A model generated the notes under the pieces. It had not been told where the DNA came from, made no database searches, and saw only the letters and a list, made by a program, of their open reading frames with translations. A DNA stretch of 35,000 bases from Anaeromyces robustus (lineage: Eukaryota > Neocallimastigomycota > Neocallimastigomycetes > Neocallimastigales > Neocallimastigaceae). Positions 13,163-28,740 of this stretch are shown here, in pieces. The DNA lies in assembly GCA_002104895.1 (NCBI GenBank), contig MCFG01000495.1, positions 1 to 35,000 of the forward strand, given 5' to 3'. A program made the position numbers and the translations under genes. The stretch's first letter is position 1, and each line of letters starts with the position of its first letter.

Positions 13163-13284
13163 ATAAATAAATAATAATAGAATAAAAAAAATGATAAAAA
13201 TATTAAAAAAATAAATAAATAATAATAGAATAAAAAAAATGATAAAAATATTAAAAAAATAAATAAATAATAATAGAATAAAAC
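13163..13284. repeat. 48-bp minisatellite, about 2.5 copies
   Basis: Copies begin at 13163, 13211 and 13259 (last one truncated), each starting ATAAATAAATAATAATAG. Because 48 is a multiple of three, the minus strand stays open and gives a spurious 16-residue Tyr/Leu/Phe repeat; this is not evidence for a gene. Confidence 0.9.
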
Positions 13285-13428
13285 AATATTAAAAAAAAAT
13301 AAAATAATATTAAACAATAGATAATTTTTTTTTTTTTTTTTTTTCAATTTCTTAACCGTGTAATATTTTAGTAAAATCTTTGAAAAGAATTATTATTATC
13401 TCCATTAAATTAATATTTAATTTATAAT

Positions 13429-13467
<39 letters not shown>

Positions 13468-13720
13468 ATTTTTTATTTTAATATATATAAATATAATTGT
13501 TAAAATTACCATTAATTAAAAATACTTTATAAACTTAACAATTTTTAATAAAATGTTTTAAAAATATCAATATATATATATATATATTTCTCTTTTATTT
13601 TGCTTAAATTTTTTATATTCTTCTTTTTATTTCTTTTACAAATTATAAAAAAATTATAAAAATTAAAACCATTATCATATATATACATTCAAGAATTAAC
13701 ATATATATAAAATCAAGCTG

Positions 13721-13910
13721 TATTATGTATTATATTGATAAATTTTCATATCTTCCTGGATATCAAAAATTTGTAATAAATCCTAGCTAACTTATTTAAA
13801 TTATCTATTTTTTTAATAGAGTTCCAACATTAAAAACCAGACCTTGAACACTTATTATTGTATTTTCTAATCTAAATGTCTTATTAAAATAATATTTCTT
13901 AACCATTCTT
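13721..13910 (-). pseudogene. Possible degraded coding fragment
   Basis: This stretch has more G+C and a more exon-like texture than its surroundings. On the minus strand from an ATG at 13906 it reads MVKKYYFNKTFRLENTIISV and continues about 14 residues to a stop; beyond the stop other frames stay protein-like (for example NLNKLARIYYKFLISRK) but are broken by further stops. I recognise no family. It could be a relic of a gene or mobile element, or chance. Confidence 0.25.
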
Positions 13911-13980
13911 TCAAAATAAAATAATAATAAATTTATTCATATATATATTAAATAATTAATTAATTTAATTCAAATTAGCT

Positions 13981-14026
13981 TATAAAAAATTAAAAGGTTA
14001 TATATATAACCTTTTAATTTTTTATA
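13981..14026. repeat. Perfect 46-bp palindrome
   Basis: The left half 13981-14003 is the exact reverse complement of 14004-14026, with a GGTTATAT/ATATAACC centre and A/T-rich arms. The symmetry includes the only G/C positions in the block (GG at 13996-13997 and CC at 14010-14011), so it is not just AT simple sequence. It could extrude as a cruciform or form a long RNA hairpin. It stands about 1.1 kb past the nuclease stop and about 0.5 kb before CFAP100. Confidence 0.9.
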
Positions 14027-14465
14027 TAAGTTCCCTTTAATAAATAAAAATTGTGTAAAAATAGATTATTATTTATTCATAACATTAATAAATAATAAAT
14101 AAATAATTCATAAATTTAAATATTTGTATATAAATTAGTAAGTAAGTAAATATTTATAATTATTGTATTTTTTTATAATAACCCTTATATCTTTTAATTT
14201 CTTAATATATAATTCATTGGACCAAATATTTAAACTTTTAAAGTTTTTGAAATTTTGTTAAAAACATTATCATTTTTTGTGAAATATATATTATTATGTT
14301 TAAATATTAACTAATTAAAAAAATATAAAAAACTTTTTTTATAATGCTTTCATTGAAATATTATTTTAAATATAATCTTCAATAATTTTTTTATTATAAA
14401 ATAAAGTTTTTATTATTATTATTATAATAATATTATTGTTTTTATAACAAATTTTATTAATACTT

Positions 14466-14498
<33 letters not shown>

Positions 14499-14548
14499 AT
14501 TAAATAATACAGTGTATATAATTAATAATAAAATATATCTATAAAAAA

Positions 14549-18508
<3,960 letters not shown>

Positions 18509-19503
18509 TACGTTATTAACAACACTAAATATTCACATATATCATTTGCTTTTATCCTTTTTTTTTATCGTTATTTTTAAAAGAAAAACTAAATATATCT
18601 TTGTGTTCTTTGTATACACAAAAAACATTTTCAAACTATAGTTAATAATAAATAAATAAATAATTAATTAATTAATGAAATGAATCATTAATTATACATA
18701 ATCGAATAATTATTAATTTTTTTTTTTTAGTTCGTCTTTTATTTTATATTATTATTTTTATATGTAAATTGTATGTGCAATATTATAACGATTTAAATAT
18801 TTATCAAAACTGTGAAAAATTAATTTATAAAATGTCAAAAATGAATCTAAAAAAATAGCAAAATTTTATAATAATATTATCTTTAAAAATAAATAATAAA
18901 AATATGTTATTTATAAAAAAAATATGTTAAATATAATATAAAAAATTATAATTTATTCATATTATATTAAACAAAATAGTAAAAATAAAAAAATAATTAA
19001 CTTTATTTTTCATATGAAAAATATAAGTATTTATATAAAAATATATATATTTATATGTTGTAACAGATAGAAATATTGTTTCAAAATTGACTAAAAATAT
19101 AACATTGATATTATTAGATTATTATATTTTAATCGAAGACTGTTCAAGTATTTTTTTTTCTTAATATATATTATTTTTTTATATACATTATTATTTAAAA
19201 TATATATTACAATTATCATTATTAAATGTTAAGATTAATTTGATACAATAATAAAAAAATATATTTTTATTTTATTTATTTTAATTTGTTTATTTATAAT
19301 CTTTTATTTGATTGATTAATATAAATATTATAAATATTCTTATATATACTTTTTTTTAAAAAAATTATTAATAATGAATAATTGTTTGAATTAATATACA
19401 ATTTTAATTATAATATATATAATTTTGAATGAAAATTGATTATTTTATTATACAAAGTAATACCATTAAAAAGCAAAGATATAAAAAAATTATTATTACT
19501 ATA

Positions 19504-19551
<48 letters not shown>

Positions 19552-19709
19552 GTTTATAATCAATTGAAATTTACATCATAATAATTATAAAGGTATTTGA
19601 TTTTTTTAATTATAGTGGCATCAATGCTTTCTAAATATTTTAAATAAAAATGTATAAATAAAAATATAATAATTAAAAAAATACTTTTTATGAACAGTCT
19701 TCCTAATTG
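18509..19709. other. Convergent spacer between CFAP100 and the Ran-binding gene
   Basis: Both flanking genes end here, so it should hold two 3' ends. I see only AT-rich sequence, a short TAAT-rich stretch near 18650-18690 and an (ATT)n array at 19501-19550. No gene or RNA feature is visible. Confidence 0.7.
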
Positions 19710-21086
19710 TTAATCTTTTGGTTTTTTTTCATCAGAACTTATAAGTTTAATATTACTAAGATTGACTAAGTTGGAGGTTTCACTAGAAGTTGATGAATTA
19801 CGAACAACTTTATGAGGTTGAGTATTTGTAAATGAGGATTGTAAAAATAAAGTTATTATTTCATCATTAACATTAACACATGAATTTTGAAGATAACTTT
19901 CCATCATAGTTAATCTAATTAAATATTCTAAATGACTAAGGAGGCTCCATTGATTATCGCCTTTAGGAATAAGTTTATTACTTGAAAATGATACAGAAGT
20001 ATCTTTTTTAACTAACTGTTTTTTACCTTTATCATCGTCATCATCATCTGAATTATTATCAGGAATATAATTATTAACTTCGAGAGCTATCCATTGTTCT
20101 TGAGTTTGACTTTCATCTTTATCAGAAACTTCAACATCAACCTTTAAAATTAAAACTGCTGAAGAAGAATCCTCAATATTAAGTAAAGAACCAGAACTAG
20201 CATAAAATAAAGATCTTACATTACTTATATTATAAATAATTTTTTTACCTGGAATAAAAAATTGTTCATTTGGATAATCACTAAGAATACTTTTACCTGA
20301 TTTTAATTCTTCTTCATCATGATATCTATCATCACTTAAATTTTCAATAATTTCAAGTTCATAAACATAATCCTTTGATTTATCACCAACTCTATTAATA
20401 AAGGCTCTACATAAATTAAATTCTTCTTTCCAAGTCCAATCAACATCTTGTTTTCTTTGTCTTGAAGAACTAGTAAATAAAGAATACATCTTTAATGAAA
20501 AACTTGGACCAACTTGTGCTTTAAGGTTTTTACTTTCTCTAAAAGCTTTTTCACAATTATAAAGTTCTGTAGTGGCTTTCATTAATTTTGATGGTGAAAT
20601 AATAGTTTTTGGATAATTTTGATTACTTTGTTGTAGAACTGTTTGTGATGTTAACAACGCTAAATTAAGAATAGGAGTAATGTCATCAATCATATTAATG
20701 ATTTCTTTAAGTGAACTAATTAAGTATTCTTCTGAAAGAGTTGCAATTTTATTTTCATTTTTATAGCAATTACAATAATCAATTTCTTCATAGAGAGAAT
20801 TAATCTTATTTTTTAAAGGGGTTATAAGTTCCATTGTTGAAACTAAAGAGGTATTTCCACGTGCTACAATTAATTCGAACATATCAATTGTTGGAGTAAT
20901 TACATTTAATTTCATTTCTAATTTTTGTTTCAAGGTCTCTAAAGTTGATTTATTTTTTGTTTTATTTTGGATTTGATCTTTAATATGATTAACAGCTATT
21001 TTAGCAATGGTACTGAAAGCTGATTTACCCACAACTGATAAAGAATTACAAGTCAAATTAAGTAAAATTTCTTCGATTCCTGCCAT
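19710..21086 (-). CDS. YRB30: RanGTP-binding protein, Yrb30-like (fungal Ran-binding family)
   Basis: Predicted to bind RanGTP and modulate nuclear transport, as known for yeast Yrb30; location probably cytoplasmic. It is a single exon of 458 aa. Residues 1-35 form a hydrophobic helix resembling the family start. The best-conserved block follows at about 58-95: MKLNVITPTIDMFELIVARG, then NTSLVSTMELITPLKNKI. Residues 130-150 (MIDDITPILNLALLTSQTVL), 162-185 (SPSKLMKATTELY) and 191-222 (VGPSFSLKMYSLF, WTWKEEF) match the family order I remember. A C-terminal block (378-415) has WSLLSHLEYLIRLTMMES and DEIITLFL. An acidic Asp run (347-352) is probably a loop. Start ATG at 21086 follows an A-rich context. 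Lack of introns contrasts with most neighbours. Assignment rests on remembered family sequences, not on a search. Confidence 0.82.
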   Translation of the reverse strand: MAGIEEILLNLTCNSLSVVGKSAFSTIAKIAVNHIKDQIQNKTKNKSTLETLKQKLEMKLNVITPTIDMFELIVARGNTSLVSTMELITPLKNKINSLYEEIDYCNCYKNENKIATLSEEYLISSLKEIINMIDDITPILNLALLTSQTVLQQSNQNYPKTIISPSKLMKATTELYNCEKAFRESKNLKAQVGPSFSLKMYSLFTSSSRQRKQDVDWTWKEEFNLCRAFINRVGDKSKDYVYELEIIENLSDDRYHDEEELKSGKSILSDYPNEQFFIPGKKIIYNISNVRSLFYASSGSLLNIEDSSSAVLILKVDVEVSDKDESQTQEQWIALEVNNYIPDNNSDDDDDDKGKKQLVKKDTSVSFSSNKLIPKGDNQWSLLSHLEYLIRLTMMESYLQNSCVNVNDEIITLFLQSSFTNTQPHKVVRNSSTSSETSNLVNLSNIKLISSDEKKPKD

Positions 21087-21942
21087 TTTTTTTATAACTA
21101 ATTCTTTTATATGTATATAAAATTAATTAAAGTATAGTATTAATACTATGATTTTATAATTTTAATTTTTTTTTCTCTTTTAATAAAAAAAAAAAAATCT
21201 AAGGCTTTTATTTTATTAATATTTTATTGTTTCAAACAAAACAATTAATATTAAATGATTAATAATATAAAATAAAAAAAAATAAAATCTTTAATTAAAG
21301 ATTTTTAAATATTATTTTATAATATATATTTAAATTATTTAATATGAATATTAATAAATCATGAATTGATGAATGCAAAAATAAACATATATTTATATTT
21401 TAAATATTTTATAATTTATTGATATTATTGTAATCTAACAAATTAAATGAAAATAGATGAAATATTAAATATTTAAGAAGGAAAAAAAAGGGAGTAATTA
21501 GAAAAATACTAATTATAAATTAAAGTTTTCAATATAATATTAAATTACCAAATAATTATAAATTGTATTATCCATTTTAATTAATAATTTTATCAATAAT
21601 AATTAATATTTGCATATATTAAATTAATATTTTTAATACATCATTTTATATTAAAAATATATAAAAACGTATTTTTTATTGTTTTATTAATAATTATGGA
21701 TAAATATATATTAATAATTTTTATCAAAATAGATTGAATTCTTTTTATTATTCTTATTATTATTACTATTACTATTACTATTATAATTACAATTACAATT
21801 ACAATTACAATTACTATTACTATTATTATTACTATTATTATTATTATTATTATTATTTATTGATATATTTAAATTATGATGTATTTAAATAAAGATATAA
21901 AGTATTATAAAGTATTCAAGTTTTAAAATTAAACATTTTTTA
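21087..21942. other. Spacer between PINCH 3' end and the Ran-binding gene 5' end
   Basis: No gene seen. It contains a short palindrome AAATCTTTAATTAAAGATTT at 21286-21305 and a compound microsatellite at about 21746-21857 in which ATT, ACT and ACAATT units alternate. The Ran-binding promoter should lie near 21087-21300. Confidence 0.65.
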
Positions 21943-23774
21943 TTATTTTTTTTTATTCTTTCTTTCTTGTTCTTCCATCCTTTTTTTAACCTTCCTATCA
22001 ATTTGTTCAAACTTTTCTATACTCTTTTTAACTGAAGATGGTAACTGGTCATAACAATTCTTACACATAGGTTTTAAATCCCATTCAAAATATGGTTCTC
22101 TTTGTATATTAAAGTCTAAATCACAACCGAAACATGAAAAATGATGTTCACACCACTTTTTATTCATTGCCGTAATAACTTATTATTTTTATTACCAACA
22201 ATATGGATACAATAATTATATTTTTTTTAAATTTTTATTATTAAAAATAATTAAAATAGCAAAATAAAAAATATATTATTATAAAGTAATGTAATACTTC
22301 AAGAATGAATAATATAAAATAATACAAATCTATTATTGTATTAATTTTTACCTTTTCCTGATGCCGGATGCTTACATCTACCACAGTTAGATTGAGTTAA
22401 TTCATTATAATGCGTAATACAATATGGCTTATCTTGGTATTCGTAAAACATACTATCATCAAAACGTTTTTCACATTTAAAACATACAAAGTGCTATAAC
22501 AATAAACAATATTATATTAACAAATGAATAAACAAATTATTTAATTTGAATTATAATATAAATCTTATGTAATCTATTTTACCTCAGTGTGGAATTCTCG
22601 ACCCAAAGCAGTAATACTTGCACCTATTATATTAGAAATATAAAAAAGAATTAATATATTATATTTAAATAAATAATTACTAATATCTATGATTAAAAAA
22701 GATAAAAAAAATTTTTTTTTACTTACCGAAAATTGGACGACGACAAGTATAACATACTGGAGCTGTAACAATTTCATAATCTTTTGGACAATATAGTTTT
22801 CCTTCATATTCAACACAATCTGCACCTAAAATTGCTTTACAAATAGTACATGGAAAATGGTATGCATGGTACCTTATACCTTTTAATACTAATAAATCTT
22901 CTTGAGCAATAGGTTTTTTACATTTACCACAAGCTTCTTTTTTCATTTTCTCCTCTTTTATATTAATTTATAAATGAAAATATAATAATTCTATTACTAT
23001 TATTATTCCAAAATAATTATTTTTAAAATATAATGAAATATTTAAATTTTTTGTTTTATTTTTTTTCATCTTATTCAAATTCATTAATCTATACCCTGAA
23101 GTTTGAGCATAGTATTACATGGTTTACAATATGGTTTTCCATTTCTATTTATAAAAGTCATATTAGCTAACAGATTTCCACATTCTTCACATGTAAAATG
23201 TTCTGGATGCCATGTTAAATTCATGGCGGTTAAGCATTTACCTAAAATAATTTGACCACATTTACCACAACGATTACTATTGTTATTTTCAAGTAATAAT
23301 TATGATAATTGGTAATTAGTTAATAATAAAAAAGTCATATATAACTGAGATTATATTTATAATATATAATTGTTAAAATAATAAATACCCGAATAAAACA
23401 CTATTATCATATTCACAATATAAACCTTCATCTGTTTCAAAATAAATACCTTCAGGGAATGGCATTAAACATTGATGGCACCTAAAAATGTTTTTTAATT
23501 TTTTTTTAAAACAATAAAAAAACAAATGTATTTATTTATTACTTATTTGAATTACTAAATGTTTCTTTTTAAATTTTAATATAATAGCATTTTATTTAAT
23601 AACACTGATTGATTTATTAATCATATTATATTAATATGCATACACAAAGCATTCTTTATGATAAAAACTTTTTTCCGTTTCAAAATAATCATCCACTATT
23701 GTTTCTTTACATACTGGACAAACTTTTTTCCCGTTAGCTATTTGATCTGTTCCAGATGCTACTGTTGTCGCCAT
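21943..23774 (-). CDS. LIMS1: PINCH/LIMS1 homologue, five LIM domains
   Basis: In animals PINCH joins ILK and parvin at integrin adhesions. Exons in order of transcription: 23774-23644, 23481-23389, 23276-23095, 22954-22727, 22623-22583, 22493-22352, 22178-21943; 350 aa (human LIMS1 about 325). LIM1 C19-D69, with CFVCHQCLMPFPEG as in PINCH; LIM2 C78-C128 (MNLTWHPEHFTCEEC); LIM3 C144-D194; LIM4 C203-H253 (CRRPIFGASITALGREFH); LIM5 C262-C314. LIM5 has Cys282 where LIM domains usually have His (NKKWC), a quirk I recall in animal PINCH too (NKAWC), so orthology is strong. The tail is basic (ERKNKKK). Intron 3 (GTATAG donor at 23094, AAAAG acceptor ending 22955) is phase 1 and gives LKLQ-EEKMKKEACGKC; if it were retained, a TAA at 23086-23084 would end a two-LIM protein and 22946 would begin a separate three-LIM protein. 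The single-gene model fits the family far better. Confidence 0.9.
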
Positions 23775-24324
23775 TATATATTAATAATTTTATAAATACT
23801 ATACTTCAAAAAAATATAAAGATAAATGTTTTTCGAAAATTAGCTTTAATAATTTAAATATATAAAAAAATGTAATAAAAAAATTTAATAATTATTAATT
23901 ATTTATATTAGAATATCTTAAAAAGAATAAAAATTATTACAATTCTTTCCTCTGAAACTTTAATTATTAGAAAACCATAGTTATTTAATAATTAACTTTA
24001 TAATTAAAAAAAAAAGGTATATATCCTGATGATTAGGTTAATACAAAAATAAAGTTTTAAAAAAATATTATTATACGTATACATAAAAAGAATAATTATA
24101 TACATTCTTTTAAAGTCCGAATTAAAAAGACTTGTGCCAAAAATAGTTGTATTATGAAAATTTACCAACAATATGAATGTAACATTTTTTTTTCAATTAT
24201 ATAATAAATACATTTAATATTATTTATATAGTCTATTACTTTATATAAAATATGTATTTTTATATTTATTTATGATATTAAATAAAAAAATATATTATTA
24301 TACAATAATTTATTAGAAATATTC

Positions 24325-24355
<31 letters not shown>

Positions 24356-25533
24356 TTCATTTATTTATTTATTTCATCCATTTATTTAAATAGATTTTAT
24401 TCATTATTCATTTATTTTATTTAAATATAAATTTTCTGATGAATAATAATATAATTAAATATATAAATAATGAAATAATATTTTTTTAATTAAAAATATT
24501 TTTTTTTTTTTAATTTATTTTAATCAATATTAAATAGAATAAATTAAAATTTTATAATTAAAAATATACATTATTTATTATATATAATTAATATTAATAT
24601 TTATTATTTTTTTTTAATTATTTAATATTTTTTTATAAGAAAAAATAAAAATAAAATAAAACAAAAATATTTAACAGTAATTGTTAATTTATAATTCATT
24701 TTATTTTATTTATTGCTTATTTTTTATATAAAAAGAAATAAATAAAAAGAAGGGTAAAGATAATAAAAATATTATATTATTAAAAGATACATTTTAAAAA
24801 TAAATTATATCAAATAATAAAAAATTATTTATGGTTAACTGAAATTATCAAAATTTTTTTACAAAAACTCTTTTAATAATTTTATAAAACAAATAAATAT
24901 ATAACAAAATAAATATAATATTATAATTAAAATTAAAATTAAAATTGAATAATTAAATCAAACAAAATAAATTAAAATGAATAAGTAAATTAGTAAACAA
25001 GGAACAATAGTATTTTAATTATTATATTGTTTATGTCAATTATATTAAAGGCCAGATGAAAATATTTCAACATTAAATACATTAATAATAATATTCTATT
25101 ATTAATCAGAATATTTTTTATAAAATTAATATAATTTCAGCAGTTGTATTAACATAATAAATGAATTCTTTATCTTATTTGAATATTATTTACACATTTT
25201 TTTAAATATATAAAATAAGTCATAATTTAATGGTTTACATTTCACATTAAATGGATAAACAATCTTTAATATTTATAATTATTATATATATGAAATAATT
25301 TTTTTATTATTTACTATTTATCAATACTTTTTTTTTTTTACTTATTTACTTTATACAAATTTTACTTGAATAATATAAATCTTATAAATATTTGTAATAC
25401 TAATATATATTTTCTTTTATATATATATACATATATATTTTTTTGTTATATAATTATATAATTTAAATAATTACTATTAATCGTATTTTGTCATAAACTT
25501 AAAATAATTATTGTATAAAAAGTAATAATCAAC
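23775..25533. promoter_or_regulatory. Divergent intergenic region between PINCH and capping protein alpha
   Basis: The two genes are transcribed away from each other, so this 1.76 kb should contain both promoters. It is nearly pure A+T, with an (ATTT)n array at 24324-24375 and poly(T) tracts. No defined element can be singled out. A more mixed stretch at 24110-24180 contains a few G/C-bearing words (AAAGTCCGAATT, CTTGTGCCA) but no open frame or tRNA-like fold that I can see. Confidence 0.5.
24324..24375. repeat. (ATTT)n tetranucleotide array
   Basis: About 12 units with one C interruption, in the spacer upstream of the PINCH start. Confidence 0.9.
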
Positions 25534-27032
25534 ATGGCCGAAAAAATTTCAATGGAAGAAAAATTAAAAATTGCACATCAATTTATTTTAGAAAGTCCTC
25601 CAGGTGAATTAAATGATGTATTCAATGGTTAGAATCTGTTTATTTTACAAAACAATATATTATAAAAATTGATAAAAAAATAATATTCATATAAAAATAT
25701 GTCAAATTTATTAAAATGTATATATATTAAAATTTTATATTATCCAACAAAAAAAAATAAAAATAAAAATAATAATAAAAATAATAATGATAATAAAAAC
25801 AGATATAATTGTTCTTCTTGATATTGATGATTATAAAGATTTATTACCACAATTTGTCAAGAGTTTTCAAGAATACAACAATGCTAATTTCATTCCAGTT
25901 GAACTTCCTGAACAAAAAACTAAGGTATTATTTATTTCTATATTTTTGAATTTTATAAAATAAATGAACTATATTTCAATTATATACATACTGATAAATA
26001 AAAATTTTTTAATATTCTTAAACATCCTTTTATTAATTATAAAGACAATTATCTCCAAATTTGGTATGATTGATGATGAGCATTATCTCGATCCACGAAG
26101 CGGAAATTCATTTGCCTTTGATCACTTCCATCAAGTATATTTAAAAAATATATATTTAAATATTATTACTATTATTAAATATATTTTATTAATCCTATAA
26201 ATTATAATTAATATTTCTGAAAAAAAGAAAGTTGATGATGTTCAAAAGGTTGAAATTGAAGAAAATGACGAATTCAAACTTCGGTATAAATCTTTATTAT
26301 TATTATTATTATTATTATATATAATGTTATAATTCACACCTAAATATACTTATTAATATTTATATATATTGATTATAAAAAATTACTAATGTATATATTA
26401 ATAATGTAAATTTTAAAAATAATAGTGAAGCTGTTGATAAGGAAATTCAAAAATACGTTTCTGAACACTTCCCAGAAGGTGTCAATGCTGTTTATTACAA
26501 AGAAGATAAAATGACTATTATCATTACAGCTAATAAATATAATCCAGACAATTTCTGGTAAATTTAATAATATTATTTTAATCTTATTTATATATTTTTA
26601 TTATTAAAACACTTTATTTTATTAATAATTTTCTAAAATGAATTTATATCTATTTAATATTAATTGGATATTATAAAACTTTTTATTATTATAATATAAA
26701 TTTTATTTTTAAAAAAAAAAATAAATATGAATTAACAGGAATGGTAGATGGCGTTCAATATATCATGTTAATACTGAAAGTAATGAAGTTACTGGCTACA
26801 TTAAAAGTAACGTTCACTATTATGAAGATGGTAACGTTCAATTAGAATGGAAGAAAGATACAACTTTCACAATTTCTAAGGATAAGGTATCTTAAAATAA
26901 TTTTAAATATATTTATAATTTAATATAATTTAATTATATATATATATATTTATTATTAATTATTAAATATTAAATATTATTATTATTATTATTATCATAA
27001 TTTTATTATTATTATTATTATTATTATTTTAA

Positions 27033-27067
<35 letters not shown>

Positions 27068-27339
27068 TTATTTATTAAAATATTTTTTCAAACTATAGAG
27101 TAATCCAAATGATTATGCTAAAGCCATTGCTAGAGGTATTGATGATTTTGAAAGAAATGCAGAAGTTTCATTAAAAGAAACTTACAATGATCAAGCTAAT
27201 AATGTTTTAAAGGCTTTAAGAAGAGCTCTTCCAGTTACCAAGCAAAAAATGGGTAAGTTTTAAAAGTTTTTTTATTTAATATAGTTATATCATAAAAAAA
27301 GTTATAAATATTAATAAATATATATATATATATATTTTA

Positions 27340-27373
<34 letters not shown>

Positions 27374-27509
27374 TTCATATTCATATTCATATTCATATTA
27401 ATTAATATTAAATAAATAATCTTATATTTCTTTGTTTTTACTATTAAAAGATTGGAACCAAATTTCATACTTTAAGTTAGGAAACGAATTAAATCCAAAA
27501 TCAAAGTAA
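25534..27509 (+). CDS. CAP1: F-actin-capping protein subunit alpha (CapZ alpha)
   Basis: Alpha subunit of the heterodimer that caps actin filament barbed ends. Exons: 25534-25627, 25803-25924, 26045-26134, 26228-26283, 26426-26557, 26739-26886, 27099-27252, 27451-27509; frame is kept and the product is 284 aa, the usual family length. Diagnostic blocks: KIAHQFILESPPGELNDVFN near the start, HYLDPRSGNSFAFDH, NFWNGRWRS across junction 5, VHYYEDGNVQLEWKK, ALRRALPVTKQKM and the closing DWNQISYFKLGNEL. The donor after exon 1 is GTTAGA, unusual beside the GTA donors elsewhere, but the junction rebuilds FNDIIVLLD as expected. Intron 6 holds (ATT)n arrays and intron 7 holds (AAT)n followed by four ATTCAT units. 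Symbol follows yeast CAP1 (animal CAPZA). The beta subunit is not in the window. Confidence 0.96.
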
Positions 27510-27736
27510 ATAATGTTTTCAGCTTTAAAAAGATTATATATACATTAAGTAAACAATATTTACGAAGATTTATGTATAATACACAAAAATTTATATTAAA
27601 ACAAGACATATTTATAAAATAAAAAAAAAAAAAGATTAAAAAAATAATTCAAAAAAAATTCAAAAAAAAAAAAAAAAAAAAAAAAGCAACAACAATAAAA
27701 AAAAAAAAAACAATAAAATAAAATAAAATAAAATAA

Positions 27737-27774
<38 letters not shown>

Positions 27775-28219
27775 GATACTTATTGTTGGAACTAAAATTA
27801 TTAATAATAAATGAAGCACTTTTCATAAGATATAACAATAATATAAATGTAAAATAATAATTAAAAATAAAAAACATAAAACTTAAATAATACGAATTAA
27901 ACAAAAATATTATTAATAATAATACAAAAATATTGTATTTAAAAAAATTATTAATAAAAAATTTTTTAATAAAAATTAAAAATAATAATAATTATAATGA
28001 AATATCTAAGAATTAAAGTATTTAAAATACGTACATAACTTTTTAAATATATATATACATTTAAAAATTTTTATTGGATTTTTTAGTGAAGTATTTGAGG
28101 TAGATAAATCAAATAATATTATTAAATTGCAAAAATATTTAATACAAAATTCTAATTAAAATAAATAAAATTTTTACTTCTTTTTATTTTTTTTTATTTT
28201 TTTAATAGTTGATGTTGAT

Positions 28220-28220
<1 letters not shown>

Positions 28221-28267
<47 letters not shown>
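28221..28267. repeat. (TTTA)n tetranucleotide array
   Basis: About 12 perfect units, 0.7 kb past the capping protein stop. Confidence 0.9.
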
Positions 28268-28268
<1 letters not shown>

Positions 28269-28740
28269 ATAATTATTATTTTAAAGGGTTAATACTACAT
28301 TATTTATAAAAAATATTAAGTAGTAAAAATATTTTTCCTTTTTCTTCTGAAATAATATTTTAGTTAATACTGTATATAAATAGAATTAAACAAATTGCTA
28401 AAATAAATATATAAATTACACTATTCTATATATATTTTACATATCCTTTTATTCATGTTATATACAATATTAAACTAATCTAACTACAAAAATATTAGTG
28501 CTTAAACAGTATATAAAAAAATAAAATATAATATTGTATAAATATTATTATTTTTTTTGTAAGTTATCTATTTATTGAAATATTTTTATAATGTATTATA
28601 TAAAATATAAATATAAATATTTTGTTGATAATCATAAGTATACAATAGAATTATCTCAGTTATATAAGAAAAATTAATTAAACTATATATAAAAACTTCA
28701 TAGTGTTACAAAATATATTGTATAATATTAATAAAATTAT

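Larger units (their letters stand above)
12868..14548. other. Nuclease-CFAP100 spacer
   Basis: Holds a 48-bp minisatellite (from 13163), poly(T) and poly(A) tracts (13325-13344, 13435-13466), a slightly GC-richer stretch at about 13720-13910 that may be a gene remnant, a perfect 46-bp palindrome at 13981-14026 and a poly(T) tract at 14466-14488. No intact gene is visible. Confidence 0.7.

Noticed and set aside
13114-13347. 77-residue Phe/Tyr/Leu minus-strand frame that looks like membrane segments
   Set aside because: Stays open only because the minisatellite unit is 48 bp, a multiple of three.
21943-23774. Two separate adjacent LIM genes (two-LIM and three-LIM)
   Set aside because: A phase-1 intron joins them in frame with a near-animal linker length and gives the exact PINCH domain order. 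Kept only as an alternative in the findings.
27596-27904. 102-residue Phe/Ile-rich minus-strand frame beyond the capping protein gene
   Set aside because: Built on poly(T), (TTTTA)n and (ATT)n tracts; apparent hydrophobic helices are base-composition artefacts.
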